From positions 17,812,055 through 17,876,054 of the forward strand of contig OZ024854.1 of assembly GCA_964017155.1 (NCBI GenBank): DNA of 64,000 nucleotides. Direction: 5' to 3'. Both the position numbers and the translations under genes were made by a program. The notes under the pieces are model-generated. The model saw nothing but the letters and a program-made list of their open reading frames with translations, did no database searches and was not told where the DNA came from. Origin of the DNA: Oasisia sp. SBJ-2009 (lineage: Eukaryota > Annelida > Polychaeta > Sabellida > Siboglinidae). Below, piece by piece: positions 35,531 through 48,079 of the stretch (its first letter is position 1; each line of letters opens with the position of its first letter).

Positions 35531-36912
35531 TAATTCTGTTAAATTATTTGCCCATTCTTATCAATTCAGTGAGTAGAGTTGGTACAATGTAATAAATAAG
35601 ACTAATGTATATTAGAAAATATTGACATTTTATCATTTCTTCATGTTGTATTTTTATTAAATATTATAAATGTCAACATAACAGAAACATAAATCATTGA
35701 TATAAAATTAATCCTAAACATATTACAGTAAATAATTTGTTTCAGTACTTAATTACATCTCACAATCAAACATTCTTGCATGGGTTTATAGTTGTCAGGT
35801 TGGAAACATTGCCTTATTTTTACCATAACGGAAGCCTGCAGTGGCCAGAATGTCAACCTGATTAGATAACTTGTTCGGCACAATTTATTATTTTAATCTC
35901 TTGATGCAAGACAATAAATCATGGACATACATTGTACATACATCATCTAATATTATGTGATTGATGTAAATGATACGTGAATGGCTCAGCCAGTGAAAAT
36001 AGTGAAAACTAAGTATGTCACCGAGTGAAAATACAGTTGTCATCAGTTACTTCATCAGCTGTGTGAAGAGTTGTGACATTCGACACACAAAGACGAGGTG
36101 TGTGGCAGTCTCTGTCAGACTTGTGTTGGATAAAGCAGACAGACGCATACAGGAACACCATCTGGGTTCAGGCCGCAATTTCTTTTCCAGACTCCCAGTC
36201 TTCTGCAACCAATCTGCGTAAATCCATCACAGCTGGTGTGTTTTTATCTAGTCATGCTCTCTACGTTATGCTGCAGAGATTACCGGCCTAGAGTTCAGTT
36301 TACTCCTCCTTCGATATTGCCCGTTTTGACATTGGTGCCATTTATATATCATGATGTGATGACTCCTTCGTGTGGGGAATTGTCAATGCTACATGTGACT
36401 TTGCATGCGTCATCACACATGTTGTGGTCTACAACTGTGGTCATGGTCGTGGTTCATGTTCATGTGGTCATGGTCATGTGGTTAATGGTCATGTGGTTCA
36501 TTGTGTCCTGGATTCCTGATGAATATTTTATTTATCTCATTTGGCCAGAACTTAAACAATTATTATTCCACTTACAATCATTTGATAGTTATAATAATAA
36601 TAATTGATTCGAAATTGTTTCTATTACTGTAATTGACAGTGCATCCTGCATTATCACTCACCCCTTAATTTGTGAAATTTATCCCATTTAGTGGCCATTC
36701 AAGTTGTAGATTCTACAGGTGGCAAATACCCACTACTGCCCAAACTAGTACCACACTGACATTTGAGAATATCTTAACTGATCTGGGAGTTAATATGATC
36801 AAATACAAAAAAAGTAGCTGACAATTTCTGTCTGCAGATATTTCTGGGTCATAATTTTATCTTTGAATGATTGTTTATACAGCATGTATGCTTAATGTAC
36901 CAGAACATAACT

Positions 36913-36952
36913 GATATATATATATATGTGTATATATAATATATAATATATA

Positions 36953-36992
<40 letters not shown>
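36913..36992. repeat. (TA)n microsatellite
   Basis: TA dinucleotides with interspersed TAATA interruptions over 80 bp, the last 33 bp uninterrupted. It lies about 180 bp upstream of the candidate signal-peptide exon. Confidence 0.95.
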
Positions 36993-36994
<2 letters not shown>

Positions 36995-37174
36995 ATTTTT
37001 TTTAAATGCATCCTAATGTATACTATCCTCCACATCTAATCATTGAATGTAGCCTGTTGTTCCGTCTACATTGCTGGCATTCTTTATTGTAGAACTGACG
37101 TCCACACGAGGGAGATCGTTGTAGCTGAGGAATAGACACCAGGTAGCAGCACTGCTGCTGCAGTGTCACACACA

Positions 37175-37247
37175 ATGATTTCCTCCACGTTTTTGTCGAT
37201 ATTGATTCTAAGCTGCTGTGTGGTTCTGCATATACCAGCTAAAACAG
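37175..37247 (+). CDS. Candidate first coding exon encoding a signal peptide
   Basis: The ATG at 37175 (A at -3; in-frame TAG upstream at 37133) encodes MISSTFLSILILSCCVV then LHIPAKT. This is a textbook secretory signal: short polar N-region, about 14-residue hydrophobic core, then a small/polar C-region. The exon ends exactly at ACAG|GTAAGA, a near-consensus donor, leaving phase 1. Signal-peptide exons ending in phase 1 are typical of secreted metazoan proteins. Candidate downstream exons on the same strand are 38698-38733 (phase 1 entry, matching), 40915-41014 and 41326-41568. The mature protein is not recognised. Confidence 0.5.
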
Positions 37248-38697
37248 GTAAGACATATTTAATACATCTTATAACTCAACGTAATATTTTTCTCAGTATT
37301 TACTCAATAGAACTCATTCTCTAATATTAATAACTTAGTTGATGACATTTATCTTCATCTTTTATTTTTAGTGGTCACACAATTCCTATGAATTATTTGA
37401 AGTGATTAGTGAATACATCTCAATTACAACAGCATAGTAAGTTGAATATAGACCATAAACGTTAGCAGAAAAAATCAGTTCCTTGTAGACAATTTTTGGA
37501 TGATATTCTACTTATCTTTGATGATGAAGTACAATCAATGTTAAACGTATCACAATGTTTTGATAGGAATGAGTTATCACATTATTTACTCAATTAGGTC
37601 TTGAAGTAACCACCAAAATGTTATTAAAAATCCCTTTGACTTTTCAAATTCATGTAACATTCATAATTCTGTCTCAGAATTCATGCAAAATATGGAAGCT
37701 TATTAAAAAGAAATCTATCTTTAGCGAAGCATATTCCATTTCCATCATGCTAGTCAGTTTAGCATTTATGGAAAAAATTGACTTGCAAGCTACTGATTTA
37801 TGACGATAACTATGATAGTGCCACAATGATATAAAACAAATTTGATTAAAACATACTGAATAAATCTTGCTTTTGTCCAGATGTTTTGGTCATGAGCGCC
37901 ATTATGTATGCACAGGAAGAACTATCGTTAGTCAACTAGGCAGTGGACGGCAGTGCAAAAAACTACGCGTGCAGTCACTAATGCATTTCAGACGCCACCG
38001 TGAGGAAGAACGGAAAACACATAAATATTACGGATGAAAAACACGGCGTTGGCAAGCTGTAATATTTTATGTGAACATGCATCAAATGAGTACCATATTC
38101 CCAGAACCCTCGGAAGCATTAAAATGTGAACAGTAAAAAAACACGGCTGAGTTCCATTGATCCTAGAAAGGTTATACCCCCATACTGTGGGGTGGATTAC
38201 AGGCTTTGCGTTTTACGATCTGCCAGCAAATCTCAAAAATAGTTTCACTGGTCTCGTTCGAGTTATAATTTTATGCCAAAGTACCACGGTGCGCACTCTT
38301 GGGATTGTGCACACTCACACGGTACATGGACATGCATGCATGCTAGTCGGCATGCATATAAGCGAACAGCTATAATACAATAGTGTTAGCACATTTCCTA
38401 TTAATGTAACAATATCAGTTATATTAATCTGTTTTTTGATGCACAAATGACAGTGTTTTTAAATTTAGATTTCATAATTTTTGTGTGGATAACATATAAA
38501 TAAGAGTAAGTTTTATTAGCCACAATATATGTTCATGTAGCTACAATCATCTAGACCTACAGAGCGTGTCTTTGAATTGTAAATCCTATGAGATTTCTCT
38601 AACGACGTAGGTAATTGTTAACCTGTTGTTGTCAGTGTGTCATCACAGCATTACCTGTATTCAGCAGTCTGACATGTTTGTTAATTTATTTCACTAG

Positions 38698-38733
38698 TTA
38701 CTCGAGATGTTGTGGACATATCACAGTTTGATG
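38698..38733 (+). CDS. Candidate 36-bp microexon, phase 1-1
   Basis: The acceptor TTTGTTAATTTATTTCACTAG (ending 38697) and the donor GATG|GTAGGT flank 36 bp. Entered in phase 1 from 37247 it reads V-TRDVVDISQFD and leaves phase 1 again. Exact phase agreement with the signal-peptide exon and good sites on both sides support it. Its small size means chance cannot be excluded. To reach 40915 (phase 2 entry) a further exon is needed. A 28-bp segment at 38968-38995 behind CTTGCAG has the right length but a weak GTGATG donor. Confidence 0.35.
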
Positions 38734-40914
38734 GTAGGTATCGACCACAACAGCAATTTTCTCAATGTAGTTTTGTCTAAGCATGCAGACTTTGTCTGGC
38801 AATCAGCCGGTGTACTTGAGTTGGTGCCGGGGACGCTGGGAACATATCATTTTGAACAGCTATAACTCATCGTCGTCTATCTGCATCCTTCTTGTTTGAG
38901 CATGGCTGAAGTTAGGCTGAATTTATTATGTCCACCATGAGCCGTCACGATTATATATATCTTGCAGCTAAAACATCTGCCTACAACTGTCATCCGTGAT
39001 GCTTTGATTTTATTCAGATGCCACACAGTCAATTTTTGGTGTATCATTTTACCTGATATTTTATGTTTGTTTCAAAAATCCATAACTATTTACCCCACAT
39101 TACATTTGGTTTGGTTACGTTTGTCTCAAATATTCTTAATCAGTAACTGCAATCACTAATTGCATAAGCCACAAATTTGCAAAAATGAAGGTGTGTGATC
39201 ACATGTTATTTGTACGCCCTCCTCAGCCGTGATTGACGGACAGGGCCATGATTGACAGGTGTGACCTCGTCTGACCCCGTAGATTAACCTGTCATTTTTA
39301 ATGATCTTGCCATAAGTTTCACCCGACTGACAGGAGAAGTTAAACAGCCGGTAAGACGATCTGTCCAGTAACATACACACATTTTCCATTAAATCTTAAC
39401 ACATGCTTTGGTGCTTTGTTGCTGTATAAAGGCCATAGTATATGTACCATAGGGGTATCTTTCTCAGTTCCAACCGGTGCTGTTGTCTAGTTTGCTACAT
39501 TGCATAGGTGTCTCCCGCTTCACCCTGAATGCATTTCAAGTTATTACAGAGTCTGCTTTTTCTGCCATAGTTATATGTACAGTTGTTATGAATTAAAGGC
39601 AAGCAATTGATTTATTGCTGGTATTTGTTTTTCTACAATTATATTTAGCTGTTGTTGTATTTTGCTCTTATACGTAGACGAGTGCATGAAGTGAAAGAAA
39701 TCATTTGTGTGGCATGTCTTTGGGTGAGGTCAGATAATTTCCTCAATTTCAGATTGAAATTGACACCAATTCCAACATTATACTGAACATTAACTTTAGA
39801 TATTTTCAAGCAAATGTTTCTAATAAAGTCACTTTTGCAATATTACATGCAGCATTAAAAAAATTATTATTGGCAAACAATACCCTATTAAGTAATCTGC
39901 AAACTATTCCATTGTCTTCAGTTGTTGGAATTGAAGTCAATTTTTGAACTGACCCTCACACCCAGGAAATACTGTTTGAGAACGTTATTGGTTTACCAAC
40001 TAGACTGATTTAGCCATTATCTATGAATGGAGAGGTATTTTTGCAAGTGTTAGTCTCTGTCACGAGACTGACATACCCATGTAGTGTAAACCCCTTAAAT
40101 CATTAGGGGGTTATGTCAGAAGGGTACTTGTTTTTACATCACACACTGTATGTAATTTAAATAACTGTGGTATTCCATACTTGAAATACCATACAACAAA
40201 ATATGTGGCCTAATGATTTATTTTGGTCGCACATAGACAGCTGCCCCAGCAGGGCCTATTCATTAAGCCAACAACCCTGCAGGTTTATGATTAATTCTGT
40301 GGGCGTCACTTTATGGACTGACAAAAAGACGTGAGTTTATTTCACAGGTTTGTCCTGTGGTGCCAGACATACAGGGACATCTGGGAGTGATCTGTAAATG
40401 TTGTGGTGAAAGGCAGCTCCAGTCTCTCCCTTGGGATCAGTGAATGGGTGTTGAATACACCTAAATCTTGTTCCCACTCAGGGATGTAGTAATATACGAG
40501 TGGAGGGGTATTTTCTCACACCCCTTGACATCCGATCCGCTGCTTCCAGACAGACATATAGGGGCAGATGTGGCCAACATTTCGGGCCCCATCTTGGTTT
40601 TTTTTTACTGCAAATAGTAGTGAGTTTCCTATTTTGCTCCTGGCACTCAATTGTTGCTGCTAAAAGACTATCTTGTGTACATTGTAGTTAGTGGAATATG
40701 ATGCCTCATTCAACTTGATCTTTTACATGACACGGTCCCCTAGTTGACCTTTCTGCACTGAAACTGTGTGTTCACTGCAGGATGCATGTCTCCTTCCCAA
40801 GTGGTTATTTTATTTCTCCAATTAACGAGATGGGATTGACATTAACGTAGCCACCCAAGCGGGATGCACAGTCCCCAGTGTGCAGAGCCAGGTTTTTATA
40901 GTACCTTTTTACAG

Positions 40915-41014
40915 TAACTTTTCCGTGCCTGGTCCGGATCTCATCACAAGCCTAGAGCTATGCAGGCAAGTAAGGAAAGCACCAACAGTATGCCACAGTG
41001 CCTCCAAGCAACAG
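40915..41014 (+). CDS. Candidate internal exon, 100 bp
   Basis: A pyrimidine-rich acceptor TATAGTACCTTTTTACAG and a donor AGCAACAG|GTAAAT bound 100 bp that are open only in phase 2 (leaving phase 0). It reads NFSVPGPDLITSLELC, then RQVRKAPTVCHSASKQQ, with an N-glycosylation sequon (NFS) and two cysteines, as expected of a secreted protein. An internal CAA|GTAAGG is an alternative donor. Phase 0 exit matches the phase 0 entry of 41326-41568. Confidence 0.3.
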
Positions 41015-41325
41015 GTAAATGTTCATTTTTGCCATTACCATATATTTAATTGCAAGTTACAAGGATCGGCATTATCCATGCATGATATCAAATTTTGTAC
41101 AAGACGAATGCAAGGCATTTGTCAGACTGCAAACCTCATTTCCTGTTTGAAATTTAGTTAATTACTAATAGAAAAATGTCACCAATAACCAAAACCATGC
41201 TGTTTTTTGTGAGTATAATTTTTCAAAGACAGTTCATTCATTATGGTCAGAATAGATTATCCAGGGTTCGTGTGGTTGATTGAATCGGACCGATTTGGCC
41301 GGATTTGCCGAATGTTAATTTGAAG

Positions 41326-41568
41326 CCTGATTGCGGAACAGTGATTATGCCAATCATGTCACACTCCGCTGTGATTGCACTCTCTAATAATCACGTTGAT
41401 GAGCCGCCTGCCAGGCTGGCTCAAGTGCTTCAGACAAAACCAGGCCCCAAACACAGGAAATCTGCTTTATTTTATGGTGATTGCAGTATGTGGTTAAGTG
41501 CAACCATACATTCACTGCATGACGTTTGTAACGCGGAGAGGAGAGCATTCCGAGGTGTGCTTGGAGAG
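41326..41568 (+). CDS. Candidate internal exon, 243 bp, with consensus donor
   Basis: A consensus donor GGAGAG|GTGAGT follows an open plus-strand frame. The acceptor (AATGTTAATTTGAAG, ending 41325) would give phase 0 entry and an 81-codon phase 0-0 exon, but its pyrimidine tract is weak. The peptide includes MSHSAVIALSNNHVDEPPAR, LAQVLQTKPGPKHRKS, LFYGDCSMWLSATIHSLHDV and CNAERRAFRGVLGE, and has three cysteines in all. No family is recognised. An ATG at 41347 means it could also be a first exon of a different transcript. Confidence 0.3.
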
Positions 41569-42241
41569 GTGAGTGCTGCCACCTGGCGAATGTCATCAAA
41601 CCACTGGTTGGCATTACCATAGTGCAGTGCTGCCACATGGTGACCAAGCTGTTGTGGTAAGCATTCAGGCAGGCTTTCACCAAGCAGAATAGGAAATAAT
41701 CTCACCAGAGAACTTTTCATTACAGCATGATTTTTTATATCAGCTCAGGGAATGTTTTTGTTTTTCTGAGAGTCAAGGTGGCCTTTATTTCTGTTTTTTC
41801 TTTTACCTTCACCGCTCTTGCATTCCTGCCTCTTAGTCTCTGTTTTCTCAGTTTTTGTCTCTTCTTCACTCATTTCCCAGTCCGTCCAAGCATCTAAATC
41901 TTTAAACATGTAGCAAATCCACTTTTATGGACTGTGCTGATTAAACATGTCGGCATCCTCCAATAATTGATTTTTTTGACACAACCATCTACAGCAAAAC
42001 TTCCTTCTGAAATGTCATAACTGAAGCATTGCACTCATGATTAAATGTATGATTAACATAAAATATAAAATTGTAGTTTTAAGTAATGTTGAACAAGTAA
42101 TTTTAATCTCGACTCCAATGGATTAAAAACACAGTGGTTTTCAGTAATTTGTTGTAATGGATGTCAGTGTTTGCAACAGTGATTGGCATTGCTCTGGATT
42201 TTTCTGAGAGCTGGCCTTTACTTCTATCTTCTTGGGTGTAG

Positions 42242-42420
42242 AAAGGGAACACTGTAGTGTTCTCTTTCTACGCCCGAGCAATCCGCATTTGGAATAAGAT
42301 CCCACCACATATTACTGAAATAGAAAAGCTTTTCAAACAGCAATGAGGAACCTCCCTTTCACGACACCCAATCACCTAAATTGCTTTTAAAACAAACAAC
42401 AAACAAACAAACAAACACAC
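42242..42420 (+). mobile_element. LINE ORF2 C-terminal fragment with (AAAC)n tail
   Basis: The plus-strand frame reads FSFYARAIRIWNKIPPHITE then IEKLFKQQ and a TGA at 42344-42346. This is the near-universal F-F/Y-x-R-A/T-I-x-x-W-N-x-L/I-P motif followed by a short F-K-x-x-L helix that ends many CR1/L2/RTE-type LINE proteins. About 45 bp after the stop the sequence passes into AAAC repeats (42390-42418), a microsatellite-like 3' tail as such elements often have. Only about 35 codons remain, so it is a severely 5'-truncated insertion. A TAG closes the frame at 42239. Confidence 0.8.
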
Positions 42421-42865
42421 TACCCAACACATGCGCACAAGAAGCACCACAAACTCCTGCATTAGCCCAAGTTTGGGCTGTTTGGAGGAAACCACCTGAG
42501 ACCCGAGACACAAGACCAAACAGTGTGGCATATGTATCGGTTCAGCAGAGTCCACTAGGTGGCAGCATCTGCCAGTCCTCACGTCTCTCCAGTACTCTCT
42601 TTGATCCAGCTCTCATTAGTGGGCCTTCTTGTGTCCACTAGTGACCACTGTAGTGGCCAATTAAGATACACATTTAATACAAATTCTCCAGCTGTCAGAT
42701 CTTAAGGCATTTTCATTGAAGTGTGACAAGTTTGCTGTTCCATGTCACCCTGTGTCTGCTGTCACCCTTTGAAGATGACAGGTGGAGCTTCAGTTTTATC
42801 TGTCTGGTCAAGTACTTGAGTTGTACTTGAGTTGGTAGAACAACTTGAGTCTGGTCATCATTCTT

Positions 42866-42878
42866 CACACGCATGCAA

Positions 42879-42929
<51 letters not shown>

Positions 42930-42953
42930 CACACACACACGTGCATACACGTG

Positions 42954-42996
<43 letters not shown>

Positions 42997-43005
42997 ATAT
43001 ACGTG

Positions 43006-43057
<52 letters not shown>

Positions 43058-43075
43058 CACACGTGCATATACGTG

Positions 43076-43146
<71 letters not shown>

Positions 43147-43155
43147 ATATACGTG

Positions 43156-43214
<59 letters not shown>

Positions 43215-43242
43215 ATACACACACAAACACACACACATACAG
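42866..43242. repeat. (ACGC)n/(CA)n array with periodic GTGCATA blocks
   Basis: ACGC repeats (42876-42917) pass into CA repeats. The CA runs are interrupted at 42941, 42991, 43061, 43141 and 43211 by ACGTGCATATACGTGCATAC or shortened forms. The regular insertion of the same 20-bp block implies copying of CA-plus-block units. Open frames here are repeat artefacts. Confidence 0.97.
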
Positions 43243-43489
43243 GCTCATTGTGGTGTTGATGCTTCACTTGTGAATAGAATGTCCTTGACTGACACTAATT
43301 AACAATTACGGGAACATTATGAAATTACGAACACTCTCATGCACACAGACATGCATATTCACTCACATGCACACACATGTATGCACAGTTACACATGAAT
43401 GTATGCATGCGGATGCACACATACACGTGAACATGGACATGCACACAGGCAGATGTACTCTGACATAAGTACACACATACACCCAATAG

Positions 43490-43643
<154 letters not shown>

Positions 43644-43649
43644 TGACTA

Positions 43650-46600
43650 TATTATTATATTTTTACGTATTAAGTTTAGTATGCCAATGGGCTTTCTGGT
43701 CCCATAATTTTTTTAATTCCTCTATGTGAAATCTACCTTAACTAGATCCTAGATAAAAGAGTGACTGTTGGCCGTAATACACCCCGCAACTGTTTCATAT
43801 CATTTCTCTTACTCAACACACCCTGGAATCTTTTTCAAGTTGCCTCCCTTCCTGTGATGTCGGGTCATAGTAAGTTCCATCTGTCTAGAAATATCAGAAT
43901 GTCGATACTTTACAATTACCAACGACAGCATCTAAGTTAGGCATTCCCACGTTAACCCTCTCCCCTCTGTTTCACCAATGTGCCCCACCACAGAGTAGTT
44001 GTATTCTGCCTCTTAGTTGATCTTGAATCAGGAGGAAGCTGCTAAAAGCATTGCAAGAGCGCGAGCAGCTGTTGCAGAAAGCCTGGCTTTATTGTGGCTT
44101 ATGTAAATAGCGGTTTGTCCCCAAGTGGGCTGTTGGCTGTCACATTTTGGGCAGTGATTTCCCCAGAAGAAATTCAGCCATCTGTCGTGTCCCTATAAAT
44201 GTGTCAGGACACATAAAACAAAATTCACAGTAGCCGTAAATGATAAGATTGTATTCATTATGCAATCCTTGGTTGAGCGCCAAGGGTATAGTTTCCATAC
44301 ACCCAGATATTAATATAATTAATTTACTTCTGAGTGAAAGTAACAAGTATTTAATCCAAACTAAAATAGTTGTCAGACATGAAGTATTCAATGTAATACT
44401 TGCTGCTAAACAGAACTAGACCCATCACCCATGCCAAGAAATACTGAGGGGAGGTTGGGTAGGATAGCATAAAAAGGAAAAGAGGATGGAAAATGGAGAT
44501 GAGGAGGAAGACAAGATGGATTGGAGAGAGTGCGAACAGACTGAAAAGAAAGGAAACAGTAGCATAGGGCAGGGGAGAGAGAATAAAGGGGATTGCAGTA
44601 GATACTCATGGAGAGGGTGTAAATAATCTGTTCCCTCCAGCGTGGGATCAAGGAACCAAGAAGATGATACCTGCTTACATGTCCATCGTTGACCTGCATT
44701 GAACTGCAGAGGTCATGGAAGGTCGCATTTGTAATTACTTCTTGTGTTGACCACCGAAATGACGAGACTATCGGTTTCAAGACTGGTCAAATGTCTGTAA
44801 AGTTACACCCAGTAGATACCTTGTGTATCTGTGCTTGTTCCTGTGTATTTACACAGCACGTAAGCTGGAATGGCTGCATCATTGGCATGCTCATGGGATT
44901 CAGTTTCACCTATTATAGCTACCTACTCTGTTGAAGTTTATTAAGTGTGTTGATGCTAACATACGTACGTACGTACGTACGTACGTATGTAAGTATGTAT
45001 GTACAAACATAATATATTTGAGGCATCATTTAAATTTTAAATAGCATGTCAGTTTTCATGTCAGTGTGTGCACATTTGTTATAATCATCAAAACAATATA
45101 TGTTGATAATTAGAGCAGATAATTTAAAACAAATGTATGTTAAAAGTTAGTGAGGGGAAGTGTAGTAAGACGCTGTGTAGCCTTAGAGGTAGAAAGTATT
45201 AACACTCGGTGTTGGGACAGACTCAGTGAAAGGTAGATAGTTTCTCACACAACACAATGTAAAGAAGCTCAATGTGTTTTCTTTGTGGTAGTTACGTTTT
45301 TACAATGTCAGTCTGTCAAATACCCGTGAAGATGTAAAATATTCTGCACTGTGTAGACTATCCTACGTATGAGTTACCTGTCATGATCTCACCAACTGCA
45401 TAAAAATGACTAACGTGCAGTGCAAGCTATAGCCCAGCTATATAAAGGAGGAATATAATTATAACACTGGTGTAAATATGTCATGTCCACCTAAGCTACT
45501 GAAGTGAGTGGTCACTGAGTGGTCACTGAGTGGTCAACTTCGACAGTAACCTGAGCTCCTTTACTGCAGTTGTCAGTCATCACCAACAACATCAATATGC
45601 ATGTCCCACAGATCACCTTCCATCTAGAAGCACCTCTTTCAGCACTCTCAAAACATTCCCAACTGCTCCCAGCTGCCAGGTCCTGGGGTGACCCTCCTCC
45701 TCCTCCCGCCTGCTGGGACTCGGTTCTCAGGGACTCCAAGGTGTGAATTCTTCACGGGTGTAACTTGTGTGTTCGTCTGAACAGTCCTTTTGCCTTCTTT
45801 GTAATATGATATATAAATCTATAACATTCACCCCCTTGAACCATGAAGGTTGGGGGCACACAGAACTCATCCTGCTCTCTTATAATTGTTATCTATCCCA
45901 AACTTCTCACATTTATTTATTCACCTGTCGTCATCTTTTGCAGTATTTCTCCCGATTAAGTGTTCATACATATCTCCCTTTTCATGACTACAATTTACAA
46001 TAACCAGAAATCTATTAATGATTATGAATGACAGCAACTATTAAAAATATGGTTTGTTATTTTACTATACAGGTGTAGTCATTATGTTATGTTTTCCGTT
46101 AAGTTACCTTCAAATGACATGACACTAAAACAAGCAAATATCTTCACAGCAACTCATGCCATTTTGTAGATATGTCTGCATCGTTAATTATCTGTGAGTG
46201 CCAACCAGTTAGTTAAAGTACATGAAGTTAGACATTTACACTGGTTTAATGATGACAACACAGATGATAGATCTGTCACCTGTCAAACTCGTTGATTCAG
46301 TGTAATCTTGAGCTGCTGTGAAACTACAAATCATCGGTCTCTGGAGTGACACTGTGCATCTCCTCATGTTGTCTTTTATTAAACACAAACTACACAATTT
46401 GAGGTACCACCTAATGCACACCCCCTAGGGAAAATTACTGTGCTTAACTAACCCCCTGGGGTTTGGAGGTGTTATTTTATTGTACCCCACAGGATCTTGC
46501 CTGCCACCATGCTCTTTCTGTCCAAGTGACCCCATGGGGTTGTTGGTCTCACCCTTCTTTTCACCCTGTCAGTGTCTTGGTGTGAGCTGGCAGCAATTTG

Positions 46601-47780
46601 TACATTTATTCCTATTATTATTTCCCTCGTTTGAAATAGTGTTAAAATTATGTCTTGGCCACCCTTCATGATTTCCTTTGTGGGTGTCGTGTTTTGTTTG
46701 ACTGAAATCAGTAGTTAATATTTCTCTGAAAGTAACAATGCTGACTTTGCCAAAATTCCAAGATAACGGCCACTTGTAACTGCACAAAAAAGTTATTTTT
46801 GTTGGTAAACCATAGCGTATCACGTATATTCTGTGGATTTACAAAAACGTAATCCCTTATCGACACCTTTGTTATCATCTTATAGCACTATTCTTGACAT
46901 TTTTCAGATGCAACAGGATAACTGCTTGTTTAATTTGTGTAATATTACATGGGCAGATTTCTATGGTGAACCATTTGTGTTGCATTGTTAGATGACCAAT
47001 ATATCTACCTTATATGTTACCAAGTTTATGTATGATCACTACTGGTTTACAGTAATACTTATCCAAACAGAACTGTCACTAAGATCCTTGTGTATGAACT
47101 TTTAATTTCTCTTGTTCGTTTGTTCACACTTCGCCAGCCTTAAGTCTCTTTAATGAGGTGAACATTGATACCTTAATACAGTCAGCAAAGTAAACAGCTG
47201 CTCCTGTCAGAGATTTATGGCGGAATTCATGACAGTGCTGACACGCAACCTATGTAATTACCCTGATTATGCTACCTGAGTAACTATGTAGGTTATATTT
47301 ATTCCGCTTGCATGGGTAGACATTGATACGCGACGTACAAGACAACTGTGAGTGGCATCTAACTGACAGGGATGCCTCAATGGCTGCCCCTTCTGCCAAC
47401 ACTCACTGCCTATTAACAAACTCGCCCTTCTGTTCATCATGGCAGCTTTGTTCAGTTAAACATTTCACTGACATATATCCATGGCAACCCATGGAACAAC
47501 CCCTCTTGAAAAATTTTCCCCTGCGAAGTCCGTCGGATGTTAAAATCGAGATAAAAGCAGACACCTTCTGTTTAGCCAGACCACCAGTGACGGTGGCTGC
47601 TGTGGCGACCTACTGAGCATGCTCAGTGGGCCATGTGACAGCAGCTAGGGAGCGGTAGGCAGTGGAGCATTCAGTCAGCAGGAACTGCTGGTCAGACACA
47701 GTGCTAGTGGTAGTCCCCTCATGTCCTATGGGGATCTAGGCCTATATGTCATGTGACCGGCTAGCCTTATGGTTACAGAA
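43650..47780. other. Non-coding stretch with a (ACGT)n repeat
   Basis: Contains a self-complementary TACG/TATG array at 44964-45004 and a GGTCACTGAGT direct repeat near 45510-45535. A purine-rich minus-strand-open region lies at 44420-44640. At about 46785 on the minus strand there is a strong acceptor (AATAACTTTTTTGTGCAG) opening all three frames for about 22 codons or more, but no donor partner. No family is recognised anywhere here. Confidence 0.5.
44964..45004. repeat. Self-complementary (ACGT)n/(ATGT)n microsatellite
   Basis: Six or seven TACG units followed by TATG/TAAG units. The first part is palindromic at every step and can extrude as a cruciform. Confidence 0.95.
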
Positions 47781-47812
47781 TGCGGTGTATCTAGGAATAT
47801 TCTTCTGTTGCA

Positions 47813-47906
47813 ATGTGCGAGAATCGGTGCACGTGCGGCTTATGTCGCAGTCGGATTAACGTGATTATTGGATTTATCACTATTTTTGGATTTATTCAGT
47901 TGGCAG
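47813..47906 (+). CDS. Candidate first coding exon: Cys-rich tail plus signal-anchor helix
   Basis: The ATG at 47813 (G at -3; in-frame TAG upstream at 47792) encodes MCENRCTCGLCRSR, then INVIIGFITIFGFIQLA. That is a short cytosolic-type head with four cysteines and a basic RSR, followed by a ~17-residue hydrophobic helix. The exon ends at GGCAG|GTGAGT, a consensus donor, in phase 1. A short basic head before an uncleaved helix near the N-terminus is the layout of type II membrane proteins such as Golgi glycosyltransferases or sulfotransferases. The cysteines just before the membrane could be palmitoylated. No enzyme family can be read from this exon. Matching downstream exons are 52831-52875 and 53091-53266. 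Confidence 0.5.
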
Positions 47907-48032
47907 GTGAGTGGATTGGAGAGCAGTTAAATGTTTATAAAATTGTAATAACATTTGTTTACTACTGCAGGATTTGTGTGTTGTAATAAGTAGGCCTGTG
48001 TGAATTATCAAAATACAGGAGTAAATTACTAC

Positions 48033-48036
<4 letters not shown>

Positions 48037-48079
<43 letters not shown>
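48037..48079. repeat. (TA)n microsatellite
   Basis: About 21 uninterrupted TA units, 130 bp into the intron after the 47906 donor. Confidence 0.95.

Noticed and set aside
44406..44780. 124-codon minus-strand frame
   Set aside because: Mostly the complement of a purine-rich stretch, with low complexity and no splice support.
46569..46786. Minus-strand acceptor with an open frame to a stop
   Set aside because: The acceptor is strong, but all three frames are open for about 22 codons or more and nothing identifies the right one.
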